Shown here: piece after piece, positions 33,467 to 41,641 of the stretch
How the letters are laid out: each line of letters starts with the position of its first letter
How positions within the stretch are numbered: position 1 is the stretch's first letter
From: UBA1858 sp963976865
Lineage (GTDB): Bacteria; Pseudomonadota; Gammaproteobacteria; UBA4575
Assembly: GCA_963976865.1 (NCBI GenBank)
Contig: CAXBLY010000010.1
Coordinates: forward strand, 23,454 to 87,453
Reading direction: 5' to 3'
Length of the DNA: 64,000 bases
Position numbers and translations under genes: made by a program
Notes under the pieces: model-generated
Databases searched by the model: none
What the model was told of the DNA's origin: nothing
What the model saw: only the letters and a program-made list of their open reading frames with translations

Positions 33467-35440
33467 ATGGAAAATCAAGTCGTTCCCCAAAGTACGCGCA
33501 GCAAAATAAAAAAACGCCTGGCATCTTTAGCAATTTTCATCATGCTTGGTGCATTCCTGGCTTATGAAGAACCCACGATAGAAATAGCCTGGGTGACAGC
33601 CATCCTGCTATTAACAATTTATTTATTTGCTTTTGAAATTGTTGATGTTGATGTCGCTGCTATCTCTATTATGGTTGTACTGGGGTTAACAAGCTTATTC
33701 GCTCCAGTAATGGGTTTAAGTGAGGGACTCGTCGATCCGGCCCACCTGTTTGATGGGTTTTCAAGTAATGCTGTCATCTCGATCGTTGCGGTGATGATTA
33801 TTGGTGCCGGCCTGGATAAAACAGGAATTATGAGCAAGGTGGCTGCGTATATTCTTAAGGTGGGTGGTACTTCGGAAAAAAGAATAATCCCCATTATCTC
33901 AGGCACAGTTGGCGTGATTTCTTCATTTATGCAGAATGTTGGTGCGGCCGCATTATTTCTTCCTGTTGTTTCACGCATATCATCACGAACTAAACTGCCG
34001 ATGTCCCGATTGCTTATGCCAATGGGTTTTTGCGCAATATTGGGTGGAACCATCACGATGGTAGGGTCATCGCCATTAATATTGCTAAACGATCTTATTC
34101 AAACTTCAAATGCTACTTTAGCGCCTGAACAAAAAATGGAAACCTGGGGTTTGTTTTCTGTGACGCCAATTGGAATCGCATTAATCGTGACAGGTATTTT
34201 ATATTTTGTCGTGTTTGGTAAACATGTATTACCCGCTCATAAATCCAAAAGTGAAACTGCAGATGAAAATTCCGAGAGCTATTTTAAAGATGTTTATGGT
34301 GTTAACTATAATATTTATGAATTAGCCATTCCAACTGGAAGCGATATTATTGGAATGAAACTTGATGAATTTGAAGATAAATATCAAGTCAGGGTTATAG
34401 CAACAAAAGCACCGAATGATTCAACAAGAATAGGGCGTGGTGCGCTAGATCGAGATACAGGTTTATATGCAAGAATGGTTCTGGGAGTTGTTGCAGAACC
34501 TGAAAACCTGGAAAAATTTGTGCAGACATTTGGTTTGCGTCGCCGATCATTCTTGATTAGTTTTGCAGAAGAACTTGCAAATACAAAAGCCGGTTTTGCA
34601 GAAATAGTTATACCTCCCCGATCAAAATTTATTGGTAAAAGTGCGCGTGATATCTGGTTGCGTAAAACGTATGGGGTATCAATGATTGCCTTGCATCGAG
34701 ATGGAAATACTATTCGTGAAGTAGAGGATGTGCGCGGCGTACCATTTCATTCGGGAGATACGCTGGTAGTTTTTACCCCCTGGGATGTATTGGTAAGACT
34801 TGAGAAAGATAAGAACTTTCTGGTGGTCACCAGTGATTTTCCTCACGAAGAACTAAGACCGCATAAGGTATTGTGGGCAAGTTTTTTCTTTATCGTGGCA
34901 CTATCCCTGATCTTGTTTACCGACGTGAGACTGTCAATTGCGCTACTGACCGGTGCGACTGGTATGATTTTATCCGGCGTATTAAATGTTAATGAAGCTT
35001 ATGAAGCCATTTCATGGAAAACAGTTTTTCTATTGGCAAGCCTGATTCCATTAGGCATGGCGGTTGAGCAGACAGGCACAGCCAAATGGATTGCTGACCA
35101 AACACTTCTGGTTATTGGTGATATGCCTATATGGGTGATTCAATCAGCGATGGCTGTACTGGCGACTTTTTTTACACTGGTTATGTCAAATGTAGGAGCT
35201 ACTGTTTTGTTGGTGCCGCTGGCAATCAATATAGCAATTGGAGTGGGTGCTGATCCTGCACTGTTTGCACTTACAATCGCTATTGCTACATCTAACTCTT
35301 TTTTGATTCCTACACACCAGGTAAATGCTCTGATTATGGGGCCTGGAGGTTATAGAGTTCCAGATTTTATGCGGGCTGGCGGGATTATGACGTTATTGTT
35401 TTTAATCGTATCTGTAAGCATGTTAAATCTGGTGTATTGA
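33467..35440 (+). CDS. SLC13/DASS family anion permease with RCK_C domains
   Basis: This 657-aa integral membrane transporter has a first group of hydrophobic helices (residues ~18-255). A central cytoplasmic region (~275-460) contains two TrkA-C (RCK_C)-like segments (FAEIVIPPRSKFIGKSARDI, GVPFHSGDTLVVF), and a second group of helices runs to the C-terminus. GAAALFLPVVSR and MPMGFCAILGGTITMVGSSP, plus TSNSFLIPTHQVNALIMGPG, fit the repeated SNT-like signature of SLC13 carriers. Members move sulfate or dicarboxylates with Na+; the substrate cannot be assigned here. A GAGAG ribosome site lies a little far upstream. Confidence 0.88.
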   Translation: MENQVVPQSTRSKIKKRLASLAIFIMLGAFLAYEEPTIEIAWVTAILLLTIYLFAFEIVDVDVAAISIMVVLGLTSLFAPVMGLSEGLVDPAHLFDGFSSNAVISIVAVMIIGAGLDKTGIMSKVAAYILKVGGTSEKRIIPIISGTVGVISSFMQNVGAAALFLPVVSRISSRTKLPMSRLLMPMGFCAILGGTITMVGSSPLILLNDLIQTSNATLAPEQKMETWGLFSVTPIGIALIVTGILYFVVFGKHVLPAHKSKSETADENSESYFKDVYGVNYNIYELAIPTGSDIIGMKLDEFEDKYQVRVIATKAPNDSTRIGRGALDRDTGLYARMVLGVVAEPENLEKFVQTFGLRRRSFLISFAEELANTKAGFAEIVIPPRSKFIGKSARDIWLRKTYGVSMIALHRDGNTIREVEDVRGVPFHSGDTLVVFTPWDVLVRLEKDKNFLVVTSDFPHEELRPHKVLWASFFFIVALSLILFTDVRLSIALLTGATGMILSGVLNVNEAYEAISWKTVFLLASLIPLGMAVEQTGTAKWIADQTLLVIGDMPIWVIQSAMAVLATFFTLVMSNVGATVLLVPLAINIAIGVGADPALFALTIAIATSNSFLIPTHQVNALIMGPGGYRVPDFMRAGGIMTLLFLIVSVSMLNLVY

Positions 35441-35614
35441 TTTAATCCGATTTTAATCAAAGCAGAAACAGCTCTGCATTAACGCCTTCTGCCATTGCAT
35501 GTGGTTCTGATAAGTATTTGCTATGGCAAATATTAATTTTTACAATAAGCGCTAATGTCTAAAAGGGATTACATTTTCATTATCGAGAATGAAATAAAAA
35601 GTGGGGGTGACTTT

Positions 35615-35983
35615 ATGTATTTACCACAAATGCAAAAAGCTAATATCGATAATGCTAAACCTGACGTGCATGGCAAAATTTCCAAGCAAATTGTTGAACT
35701 TGATGCTGTTACGGCCGTTAAGGTGACTTTCAACCCTGGTGCAAAATGGTCTTCTGACTTAAAGGAATATGCAGGGACAGATAGTTGTTTGCTGCCACAT
35801 GTTGCCTATGTGATTAATGGGTCTATACATATAGTCATGGATGATGGTTCGGAAGAGACATTTAGTAAAGGAGACATAATGATGTTGCCTCCTGGACATG
35901 ATGCATGGACGGTTGGAGATGAACCATGTGAATTTATTCAATTCACACAAGGGGACAATTATTATTCTGACCATACACATTAA
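35615..35983 (+). CDS. Cupin domain protein (paralogue 1)
   Basis: This 122-aa single-cupin protein (PGAKWSSDLKEYAG, CLLPHVAYVINGSI, GDIMMLPPGHDAWTVGDEPC) is very similar to the protein at 48575-48958. The canonical motif-1 His-x-His pair is not obvious, so metal binding is uncertain. I take the ATG at 35615 as the start: the paralogue begins at the same MxLPQM position, and GGGGGTGA lies just upstream. The frame is open further upstream to 35555. The function is unknown. Confidence 0.8.
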   Translation: MYLPQMQKANIDNAKPDVHGKISKQIVELDAVTAVKVTFNPGAKWSSDLKEYAGTDSCLLPHVAYVINGSIHIVMDDGSEETFSKGDIMMLPPGHDAWTVGDEPCEFIQFTQGDNYYSDHTH

Positions 35984-36041
35984 ATGAGAAATCTATCCAT
36001 GCCTGTCAATGGGTGGGGATGTGGAGTTACTGGATTAATTA

Positions 36042-36063
36042 ATGTTTATCGTGCGATAAACAT
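36042..36063. promoter_or_regulatory. Perfect 9-bp inverted repeat
   Basis: Arms ATGTTTATC and GATAAACAT surround GTGC. It lies 59 bases after the cupin stop and 132 bases before the BLUF gene. There is no T-run, so it could be a regulator site or an mRNA-end structure. Confidence 0.45.
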
Positions 36064-36195
36064 ATAGTGTTCTTTTTACGTTGAAAGTGTGTCAAAGAGA
36101 ACGCGCGAATATTGGTCGAGATTTGAATTAAAATCATTTAACATAAGAAAAATAGATTATTATCTGTTTCAGCACTCTAAATTAAAGCGAAAAAG

Positions 36196-36633
36196 ATGAC
36201 TCCTTGTAGACTAATATATCGAAGTATCGCTAATCCCAGCACGCTTGATGAAAAGTCTCTGGTCAATCTGGAAAATCAGTCAGCAAATCATAATCGTAGA
36301 CTGGGAATATGTGGATTGCTTCTTTTATCAGGAGATCGATTCCTTCAGGTTTTAGAAGGCACTTCTAAATTTGTTAATCAAGTGTACGGTAAAATAATTC
36401 AGGATGTGCGACATCACGATGTAAACTTGTTGAGCTATGAAGAAATAGTAAAACCAGAGTTTATTGAATGGGATATGAAACTAGTTGACCTGGGGACTCT
36501 GGACGCGCAGGTACAAAAACTGTTTCGAGAAAAGTATCCGGTAAATAACAACCTGTTTTTATTTAATGATGACGCATTCCTGATGACTTCACTTCTGGTA
36601 GATATGCGGCATGCTCAAAGTAAGGCGAAATGA
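36196..36633 (+). CDS. BLUF-domain blue-light receptor
   Basis: This 145-aa protein is almost entirely a BLUF domain, which binds FAD and senses blue light. The key residues are visible: Tyr8 in RLIYRS, an Asn near 33 and Gln51 in FLQVLEG, with the GICGLLLLSGDRFLQ strand-turn. The remaining ~45 residues form helices. No output domain is attached, so it would signal by protein contact, as in short BLUF proteins. Its stop codon lies inside an inverted-repeat hairpin (36628-36660). The partner is unknown. Confidence 0.88.
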   Translation: MTPCRLIYRSIANPSTLDEKSLVNLENQSANHNRRLGICGLLLLSGDRFLQVLEGTSKFVNQVYGKIIQDVRHHDVNLLSYEEIVKPEFIEWDMKLVDLGTLDAQVQKLFREKYPVNNNLFLFNDDAFLMTSLLVDMRHAQSKAK

Positions 36634-36660
36634 CTGCTAGCGATACATAGCGGTCATTTG
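36628..36660 (-). repeat. Interspersed repeat copy 4, inverted
   Basis: On the minus strand it begins CAAATGACCGCTAT and ends AGCAGTCATT, like copy 3. The arms AAATGACTGCTA/TAGCGGTCATTT fold into a hairpin that covers the BLUF stop codon. This copy lies outside the tRNA-bounded island. Confidence 0.6.
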
Positions 36661-36707
36661 ATATGTCTGTTTTATCCTGTAACAAATCTGTTTTTAGGCC
36701 CAATTGT

Positions 36708-37024
36708 TAAGCGATAAGTAATTCTTCACATTTTTCACGAAATTGATCGCGTAATAATATTAATGCGGGTGTCACTTGCTTTCTAATTGGACAGATCATC
36801 CAGAGATTTGATGAAGGTGTGAGATAATCCTTTAGTAGCTAAGTTACTTTGCCCGTCTTTATTTCTTCGGTCATATCTATTTTAGAGTCACAATCATTGC
36901 AAATTCGCTTACCTTCCGCAGTGATGCCTGGTTTCCGACTGGACCGAACGAACAGTTGCTTATCGAGCTGATCTTCCAAACGTTCAATTTTATTATCAAA
37001 AATAATTTGATTGTATTTATGCAA
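36708..37024 (-). pseudogene. Decayed LysR-type regulator
   Basis: Two LysR pieces lie in one frame on the minus strand. First, an HTH end (IERLEDQLDKQLFVRSSRKP, GITAEGKRI) at about 37024-36842. After a TAG at 36839-36841 the frame continues as the last part of a LysR protein (YLTPSSNLWMICPIRK, ALILLRDQFREKCEELL) to a TAA at 36708. The N-terminal ~20 residues and most of the substrate-binding domain are missing. It is divergent from the hydratase/LLM/SDR operon, where a LysR regulator would be expected. Confidence 0.7.
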
Positions 37025-37087
37025 ATACCATCTTTTTAGTTAATAACGAAGTGTGCAAAATACCTCCATCAATTTCAGGAGGCTGCT

Positions 37088-37936
37088 ATGAATAATCAAA
37101 ACTACATAACATTTAATACAACTCAATCTAACGGAATTCTCACGGTTACGTTTGATTATCCGCCAGTGAATATTCAAGGCATTCCCATGTTGGACGACTT
37201 GAATATTCTGGCCGAAAAATTAGAAGACGACCGAAGTGTCAAAGTAGTTGTATTTCAATCAGCAAACCCGGAAATTTTTGTTGCGCATGCGGATACCAGC
37301 TTTTTAAAAGATATGTCGACTGAAGCAGTATCCAGGGATGACACTGAACTTTTGTACTTGCAAAAGGTGCTTCAAAGAATAAGCGCATTACCGCAAGCAA
37401 CCATAGCGAAGATTGAAGGATTTGCACGAGGTGGTGGTCACGAGTTTGCGCTTGCTTGCGATATGCGATTTGCAGCACGAGGCAAAGCACGATTTATGCA
37501 AATGGAAGTAGGTATGGGTATTCTCCCTTGTGGTGGCGGTGCATCTCGCATGGCGCGCCAAGTGGGTCTTGGTCGTGCGCTTGAAATTGTCTTGGGTGCA
37601 CGTGACTGGGATGCCGATGAAGCTGAGCGTATTGGAACAGTAAATCGAGCATTAAATGCCGATGAAATTGGTCCTTACGTGGATGCGCTAGCAAAACGTA
37701 TTGCACTTTGGCCGGCTGAATCAATCAATGCTGCAAAGCAGGCTGTTTATGAATCGATAGATCTGCCAATTGAACAGGCATTAAAGTCAGAAGCTTACTG
37801 GTTATATCAGGCCACCAGTCAAACACCTGCAATAAAACGATTTAAATGGGCGGATGAACAGGGAGCACAATTTGATATGGATAACCAGCGACGCTGGGAA
37901 AACATGCTCGTCGATATCCAGGATATAAATGAATAA
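37088..37936 (+). CDS. Enoyl-CoA hydratase/isomerase family protein
   Basis: This 282-aa crotonase-fold protein has the oxyanion-hole and catalytic region GFARGGGHEFALACDMRFAA with the first Glu (HEF). The second Glu is in QMEVGMGILPCGGGASRMAR, so both usual catalytic glutamates are kept. A strong ribosome site, AGGAGG, precedes the ATG. It is the first gene of an operon with an LLM oxidoreductase and an SDR. The substrate is unknown. The neighbouring LysR gene is broken, so control of this operon may have changed. Confidence 0.88.
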   Translation: MNNQNYITFNTTQSNGILTVTFDYPPVNIQGIPMLDDLNILAEKLEDDRSVKVVVFQSANPEIFVAHADTSFLKDMSTEAVSRDDTELLYLQKVLQRISALPQATIAKIEGFARGGGHEFALACDMRFAARGKARFMQMEVGMGILPCGGGASRMARQVGLGRALEIVLGARDWDADEAERIGTVNRALNADEIGPYVDALAKRIALWPAESINAAKQAVYESIDLPIEQALKSEAYWLYQATSQTPAIKRFKWADEQGAQFDMDNQRRWENMLVDIQDINE

Positions 37937-37970
37937 AACAGAGTAGCGAATTTAAAGTTGGAGCATTGAG

Positions 37971-38969
37971 ATGGAAAATATAGAACACAAGAGCCTATAC
38001 AAAGAAATTCCTTTTAATCAGCAGCAATTTCAACGGTTGAACAAAGGATATAATTCTGTATTCAAGTTTGGTCGAATGAGTGTTGGCCTGGTCACACCTG
38101 TTGAAGATTACATCTCAAGCTCCGTGCCTACTATGCGAGATCATATTGCACGTGCACAGTTAGCTGAAGAATTAGGTTTCTCATCTATTTGGCTTCGAGA
38201 TGTCCCTTTTAATGTGCCATCGTTTGGTGATGCAGGGCAATTATTTGATCCATTTGTATATTTGGGATTTTTAGCAGCACAAACAAAAACCATTTCACTT
38301 GGCGTTGCAAGTATAGTCTTGCCTTTACGTCATCCTGCACATGTCGCTAAAGCAGCAGCGAGTGTTGATGTGTTATCGAATGGTCGATTAATTCTCGGAG
38401 TAGCCTCTGGTGATCGTCCGCAAGAGTATCCTGCGATGAATATTAATTTTGAAGATCGTGGAAAACTCTTTAGACACAGTTTTGACTACATACGGCAAAT
38501 GCACACAAGTGATCCTGTATTAAATAATGTATTCGGTGATTTTATGGGTGACATTGACATGTTGCCAAAGCCTACTTCAAAGAAACTTCCTTTATTAATT
38601 ACAGGTAGCAGCCAGCAAAGCTCGGAGTGGATCGCTGGAAATGGTGATGGATGGATGCTTTATCCTCGTGAATCTAAAATTCAAGCTCGCATTATTCAGG
38701 AATGGAACGAACAAGTGAAGGTGCTAGAAAGAGCACCTCAACCTGTTATGCAACCTTTGTATTTTGATTTAAGGGAATCATCAGTTGGTAAGCCACAACC
38801 GATACATCTGGGTTTTCGTTCCGGGGTGGGTTATTTAATTGACTACTTAAAATCACTTGAAGCAATTGGCGTGAACCATGTTGCGCTAAATTTAAGATAT
38901 AACCAGTCAAATATTGACAAGACACTTACAACATTAGCTGAAAAAGTGCTGATTGAGTTTAAATCATGA
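37971..38969 (+). CDS. LLM class (luciferase-like) flavin oxidoreductase
   Basis: This 332-aa TIM-barrel protein is of the bacterial luciferase-like family: FGRMSVGLVTPVEDY, AEELGFSSIWLRDVPF, FDPFVYLGFLAAQTKTISLGV, NGRLILGVASGDRPQEYPAM. The pattern resembles the BA3436-type luciferase-like oxidoreductase family. It probably uses reduced FMN or F420-like flavin, with the substrate unknown. GGAG lies eight bases before the ATG. Its last four bases overlap the SDR gene. Confidence 0.88.
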   Translation: MENIEHKSLYKEIPFNQQQFQRLNKGYNSVFKFGRMSVGLVTPVEDYISSSVPTMRDHIARAQLAEELGFSSIWLRDVPFNVPSFGDAGQLFDPFVYLGFLAAQTKTISLGVASIVLPLRHPAHVAKAAASVDVLSNGRLILGVASGDRPQEYPAMNINFEDRGKLFRHSFDYIRQMHTSDPVLNNVFGDFMGDIDMLPKPTSKKLPLLITGSSQQSSEWIAGNGDGWMLYPRESKIQARIIQEWNEQVKVLERAPQPVMQPLYFDLRESSVGKPQPIHLGFRSGVGYLIDYLKSLEAIGVNHVALNLRYNQSNIDKTLTTLAEKVLIEFKS

Positions 38970-39772
38970 AAAAGACAATTTTAATTACAGGGGCTACAGA
39001 TGGTATCGGGCTGGCAACGGCAACAAAACTGGTTGAGTTGGGTCATCATGTGTTATTGCATGGGCGCAATAAAGCTAAACTGGAAGACACCAGGAAGAAA
39101 TTATTTGCACTAAATAGCAATGCGCATATTGAAGTGTATGTGGCCGACTTATCTGTATTGAAGGAAGTTAAATCGTTAGCTGTAGAGGTAAGTAAAAATA
39201 ACAAACAACTCGATGTGTTGGTCAATAATGCAGGTGTGTATGTTGTCAATGAAAAAGTATCAGTAGATGGACTGGATACACGCTTTGTTGTGAATGCAAT
39301 CGCACCATTCTTGCTCACAAAACTTTTAATGCCTTTGTTCGATAAAACAGGTCGAATTATAAATTTATCATCAGCGGCGCAGGCGTCATTTAATCCAGGC
39401 GATTTAACTTCGACTAACAGGCAATCAGATGCTGTTGTGTATGCGCAAAGCAAATTAGCGCTTACCATGTGGTCTGCTGGTTTGGCGAAAAAACTAATGA
39501 ATAAAGGGCCTGTGGTTATTGCAGTGAACCCTGGGTCAATGCTGGGTAGCAAGATGGTTAAGGAAGCTTACGGAGTGAGCGGAAAAGACATTCAAATCGG
39601 GGCTAACATTCTTTGTGAATTGGCTTTACATGATGAATATAAAAATGCTTCTGGCAAATATTTCGATAATGATTCAGGCCAGTTTACGAGCCCTCATCCT
39701 GATGCTGTTAATTCGTCAAAGAATCAACAGGTGATAAATGTCATTGAAGAAATACTGGATAACATTCAATGA
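38966..39772 (+). CDS. Short-chain dehydrogenase/reductase
   Basis: This 268-aa Rossmann-fold SDR has the cofactor motif TGATDGIG at residues 8-15, NNAG near 89-92, the catalytic serine region INLSSAA and YAQSK near 153-157. R36-like residues after strand 2 (LHGRNKAK) favour NADP(H). It overlaps the LLM gene by ATGA, so the three genes form one unit. It would reduce or oxidise a carbonyl or alcohol; the pathway is not identified. Confidence 0.9.
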   Translation: MKKTILITGATDGIGLATATKLVELGHHVLLHGRNKAKLEDTRKKLFALNSNAHIEVYVADLSVLKEVKSLAVEVSKNNKQLDVLVNNAGVYVVNEKVSVDGLDTRFVVNAIAPFLLTKLLMPLFDKTGRIINLSSAAQASFNPGDLTSTNRQSDAVVYAQSKLALTMWSAGLAKKLMNKGPVVIAVNPGSMLGSKMVKEAYGVSGKDIQIGANILCELALHDEYKNASGKYFDNDSGQFTSPHPDAVNSSKNQQVINVIEEILDNIQ

Positions 39773-39818
39773 GCTTCCGTATTATGGCTTAATTTCTCCG
39801 CTTTCTGCGGGATATAAA

Positions 39819-40388
39819 TTATCTGCCTTTGTTTTCCTGTTCCTTCGTATTTTGTGGTTGAGTGTTCAGCGCTTTGCTAAGTTTATTTTCAATGTTTGCG
39901 GATTCTATGATTGCTATTTCTGCATTCACAAGAGCAGCCAGATTGTTCATGATCTCGATTTCATTCGAACCAAATTCTCTTGGCTTTTGGTCAATGACAC
40001 ATAATGTCCCAATTTGTTCACCGCTACCTGTGGTAATGGGCATGCCGCAGTAAAATCTAATGTGAGGTTCGTTAGTAACGAGAGGATTGTCTTTAAAGCG
40101 TATATCTTTTGTAGCATCCGTGATTATGAGTGCATCATTCTGAAGAATGGCATGCCCGCAAAATGATATTTCTCTGGAGGTTTCGCAGGCATCAAGTCCC
40201 TGTTTTGATTTAAACCATTGTCTGTTTTCATCGACCAGGCTAATCACAGCGATAGGGACATCGAGTAAAATTCGAGATAATTTGGTAATACGATCAAATC
40301 GGAATTCAGGCACTGTATCGAGTAGTCTTAAGCTGCGAAGCGCCTCTAATCTGCTTTTTTCGTTGACTGGTCGTCCTGGTTTTTGCAT
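39819..40388 (-). CDS. GAF domain protein
   Basis: This 189-aa cytoplasmic protein is formed almost wholly by one GAF domain: RLEALRSLRLLDTVPEFRFD, VPIAVISLVDENRQWFKS, REISFCGHAILQND, IRFYCGMPITTGSGEQIGTL. GAF domains bind small ligands or cofactors. No kinase, GGDEF or HTH output is fused, so it could be a stand-alone sensor. The C-terminal ~25 residues are glutamine/asparagine-rich. It converges on the SDR gene with a 46-base gap. Confidence 0.87.
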   Translation of the reverse strand: MQKPGRPVNEKSRLEALRSLRLLDTVPEFRFDRITKLSRILLDVPIAVISLVDENRQWFKSKQGLDACETSREISFCGHAILQNDALIITDATKDIRFKDNPLVTNEPHIRFYCGMPITTGSGEQIGTLCVIDQKPREFGSNEIEIMNNLAALVNAEIAIIESANIENKLSKALNTQPQNTKEQENKGR

Positions 40389-40636
40389 GGCTCAATTTTT
40401 TATTTTCATTGCAGCCATATAGATCGGCATATTTGCTGATTTCATGAGTTTTGAATGGGAATGAATAGATTATGCTTGATAATCAAGAGCATACGAATCA
40501 GACACGGATCACGATTACTTGGATGTGTATTTGATAAGTGCTAAAACCGTGATTAGTCTCTGCCATGCAGTAGTGGTGACAGCGCGATATAACTAAATTT
40601 ATTTTTATGAAGTAAGGTAACTATCCCGTCATCTTT

Positions 40637-41641
40637 TCAGTAGGTAATGGTGACAGTCACAGTATCGCTGTACTCGCCTGTGGGGACAGCTTGAATTGCG
40701 GGAACGCGGCCGTAAACTGTCAGGCTCTGACTGTTGCCTGTGCCAATGTTATTGACGGTGTCTACATCAAGGGTGCTTCCCCAGCGCTGGTTGCGAGCAC
40801 TGTTACTGTACAGATCATACTGCAGGTAACTGTTGCTTGTACTGTTATGCATGCGGCGGCTTGTTCCGTTGACATGCAGACCATCGTCGAGTGATACCTT
40901 CCAGGGAGTTGTATTGGTACAGGTAAAACTAAGGCTGGTTGTTTGGTCAATATGGCTACTGATCAGTCCCGGCATTGTTCCGAAATTAAGATTATTGACA
41001 CTATCGATGACGCAGGTGCCGGGCACATTTGCACTGGCAGTAAAGGGAAAAGTAATGCTGCCGCCACCATTCCCGCCGGAAGTGCAGCTGGTAGGCCAGT
41101 TGGGAGTACTTAATAAAGCCTCGGCATAACGATAATCAAGACGAGTATGACTGCCAGTGAACGGATTCTGGTAATTGTCTGCAGACAGGTTGGTCTGCGC
41201 AGGTACTCTTCCGTATAGAGTAGCAGATACCATGCCTGAGCCACCCAATACAGGGACAGCGTACTGCAAATCAATATCAAGATCTTCAGTGTCGGTATTT
41301 CCCCAGATTTGGCTTCGGCTGGCATCGCGATAAATCTGAAAATTTAGTTGATCGAGTGAGATATTACTCATCACTCGTGAATTAACTGTGCTGCCAGCAG
41401 CGCTACCGCTACCTATATTAAGACACATACGTACTCTTGCATTGGCGAGCAGAGATAAACCAAATGTGTTGCAGTTTACCGTCACCGTCGCAGTACTGTT
41501 TTGTGCTGCACCCATGTTGATGCTGCCAAAAACAAGATCATTGGCATTCGCGCTACAGTTGGTAGTTGCATGTGTATCGGTTGCCAGGAAAAATATGGTG
41601 AGCAGTAGTGTGCCTATAATTGTGTTGTTTATCAGTTTCAT
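40637..41641 (-). CDS. Two-domain spore-coat-U (SCPU) adhesin, CsuE-like
   Basis: This 334-aa exported protein has a signal peptide (residues 1-24, ATDTHA end) and two tandem SCPU domains. Domain 1 starts at NCSANANDLVFGSINMG and domain 2 at CVIDSVNNLNFGTM. Each ends with a YGRVPA strand, and the C-terminal strand EYSDTVTVTITY resembles that of pilin subunits. In archaic (Csu-type) pili the two-domain member is the tip adhesin. I use the ATG at 41641, which overlaps the usher stop by four bases. It is the last gene of the pilus operon. Confidence 0.85.
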   Translation of the reverse strand: MKLINNTIIGTLLLTIFFLATDTHATTNCSANANDLVFGSINMGAAQNSTATVTVNCNTFGLSLLANARVRMCLNIGSGSAAGSTVNSRVMSNISLDQLNFQIYRDASRSQIWGNTDTEDLDIDLQYAVPVLGGSGMVSATLYGRVPAQTNLSADNYQNPFTGSHTRLDYRYAEALLSTPNWPTSCTSGGNGGGSITFPFTASANVPGTCVIDSVNNLNFGTMPGLISSHIDQTTSLSFTCTNTTPWKVSLDDGLHVNGTSRRMHNSTSNSYLQYDLYSNSARNQRWGSTLDVDTVNNIGTGNSQSLTVYGRVPAIQAVPTGEYSDTVTVTITY

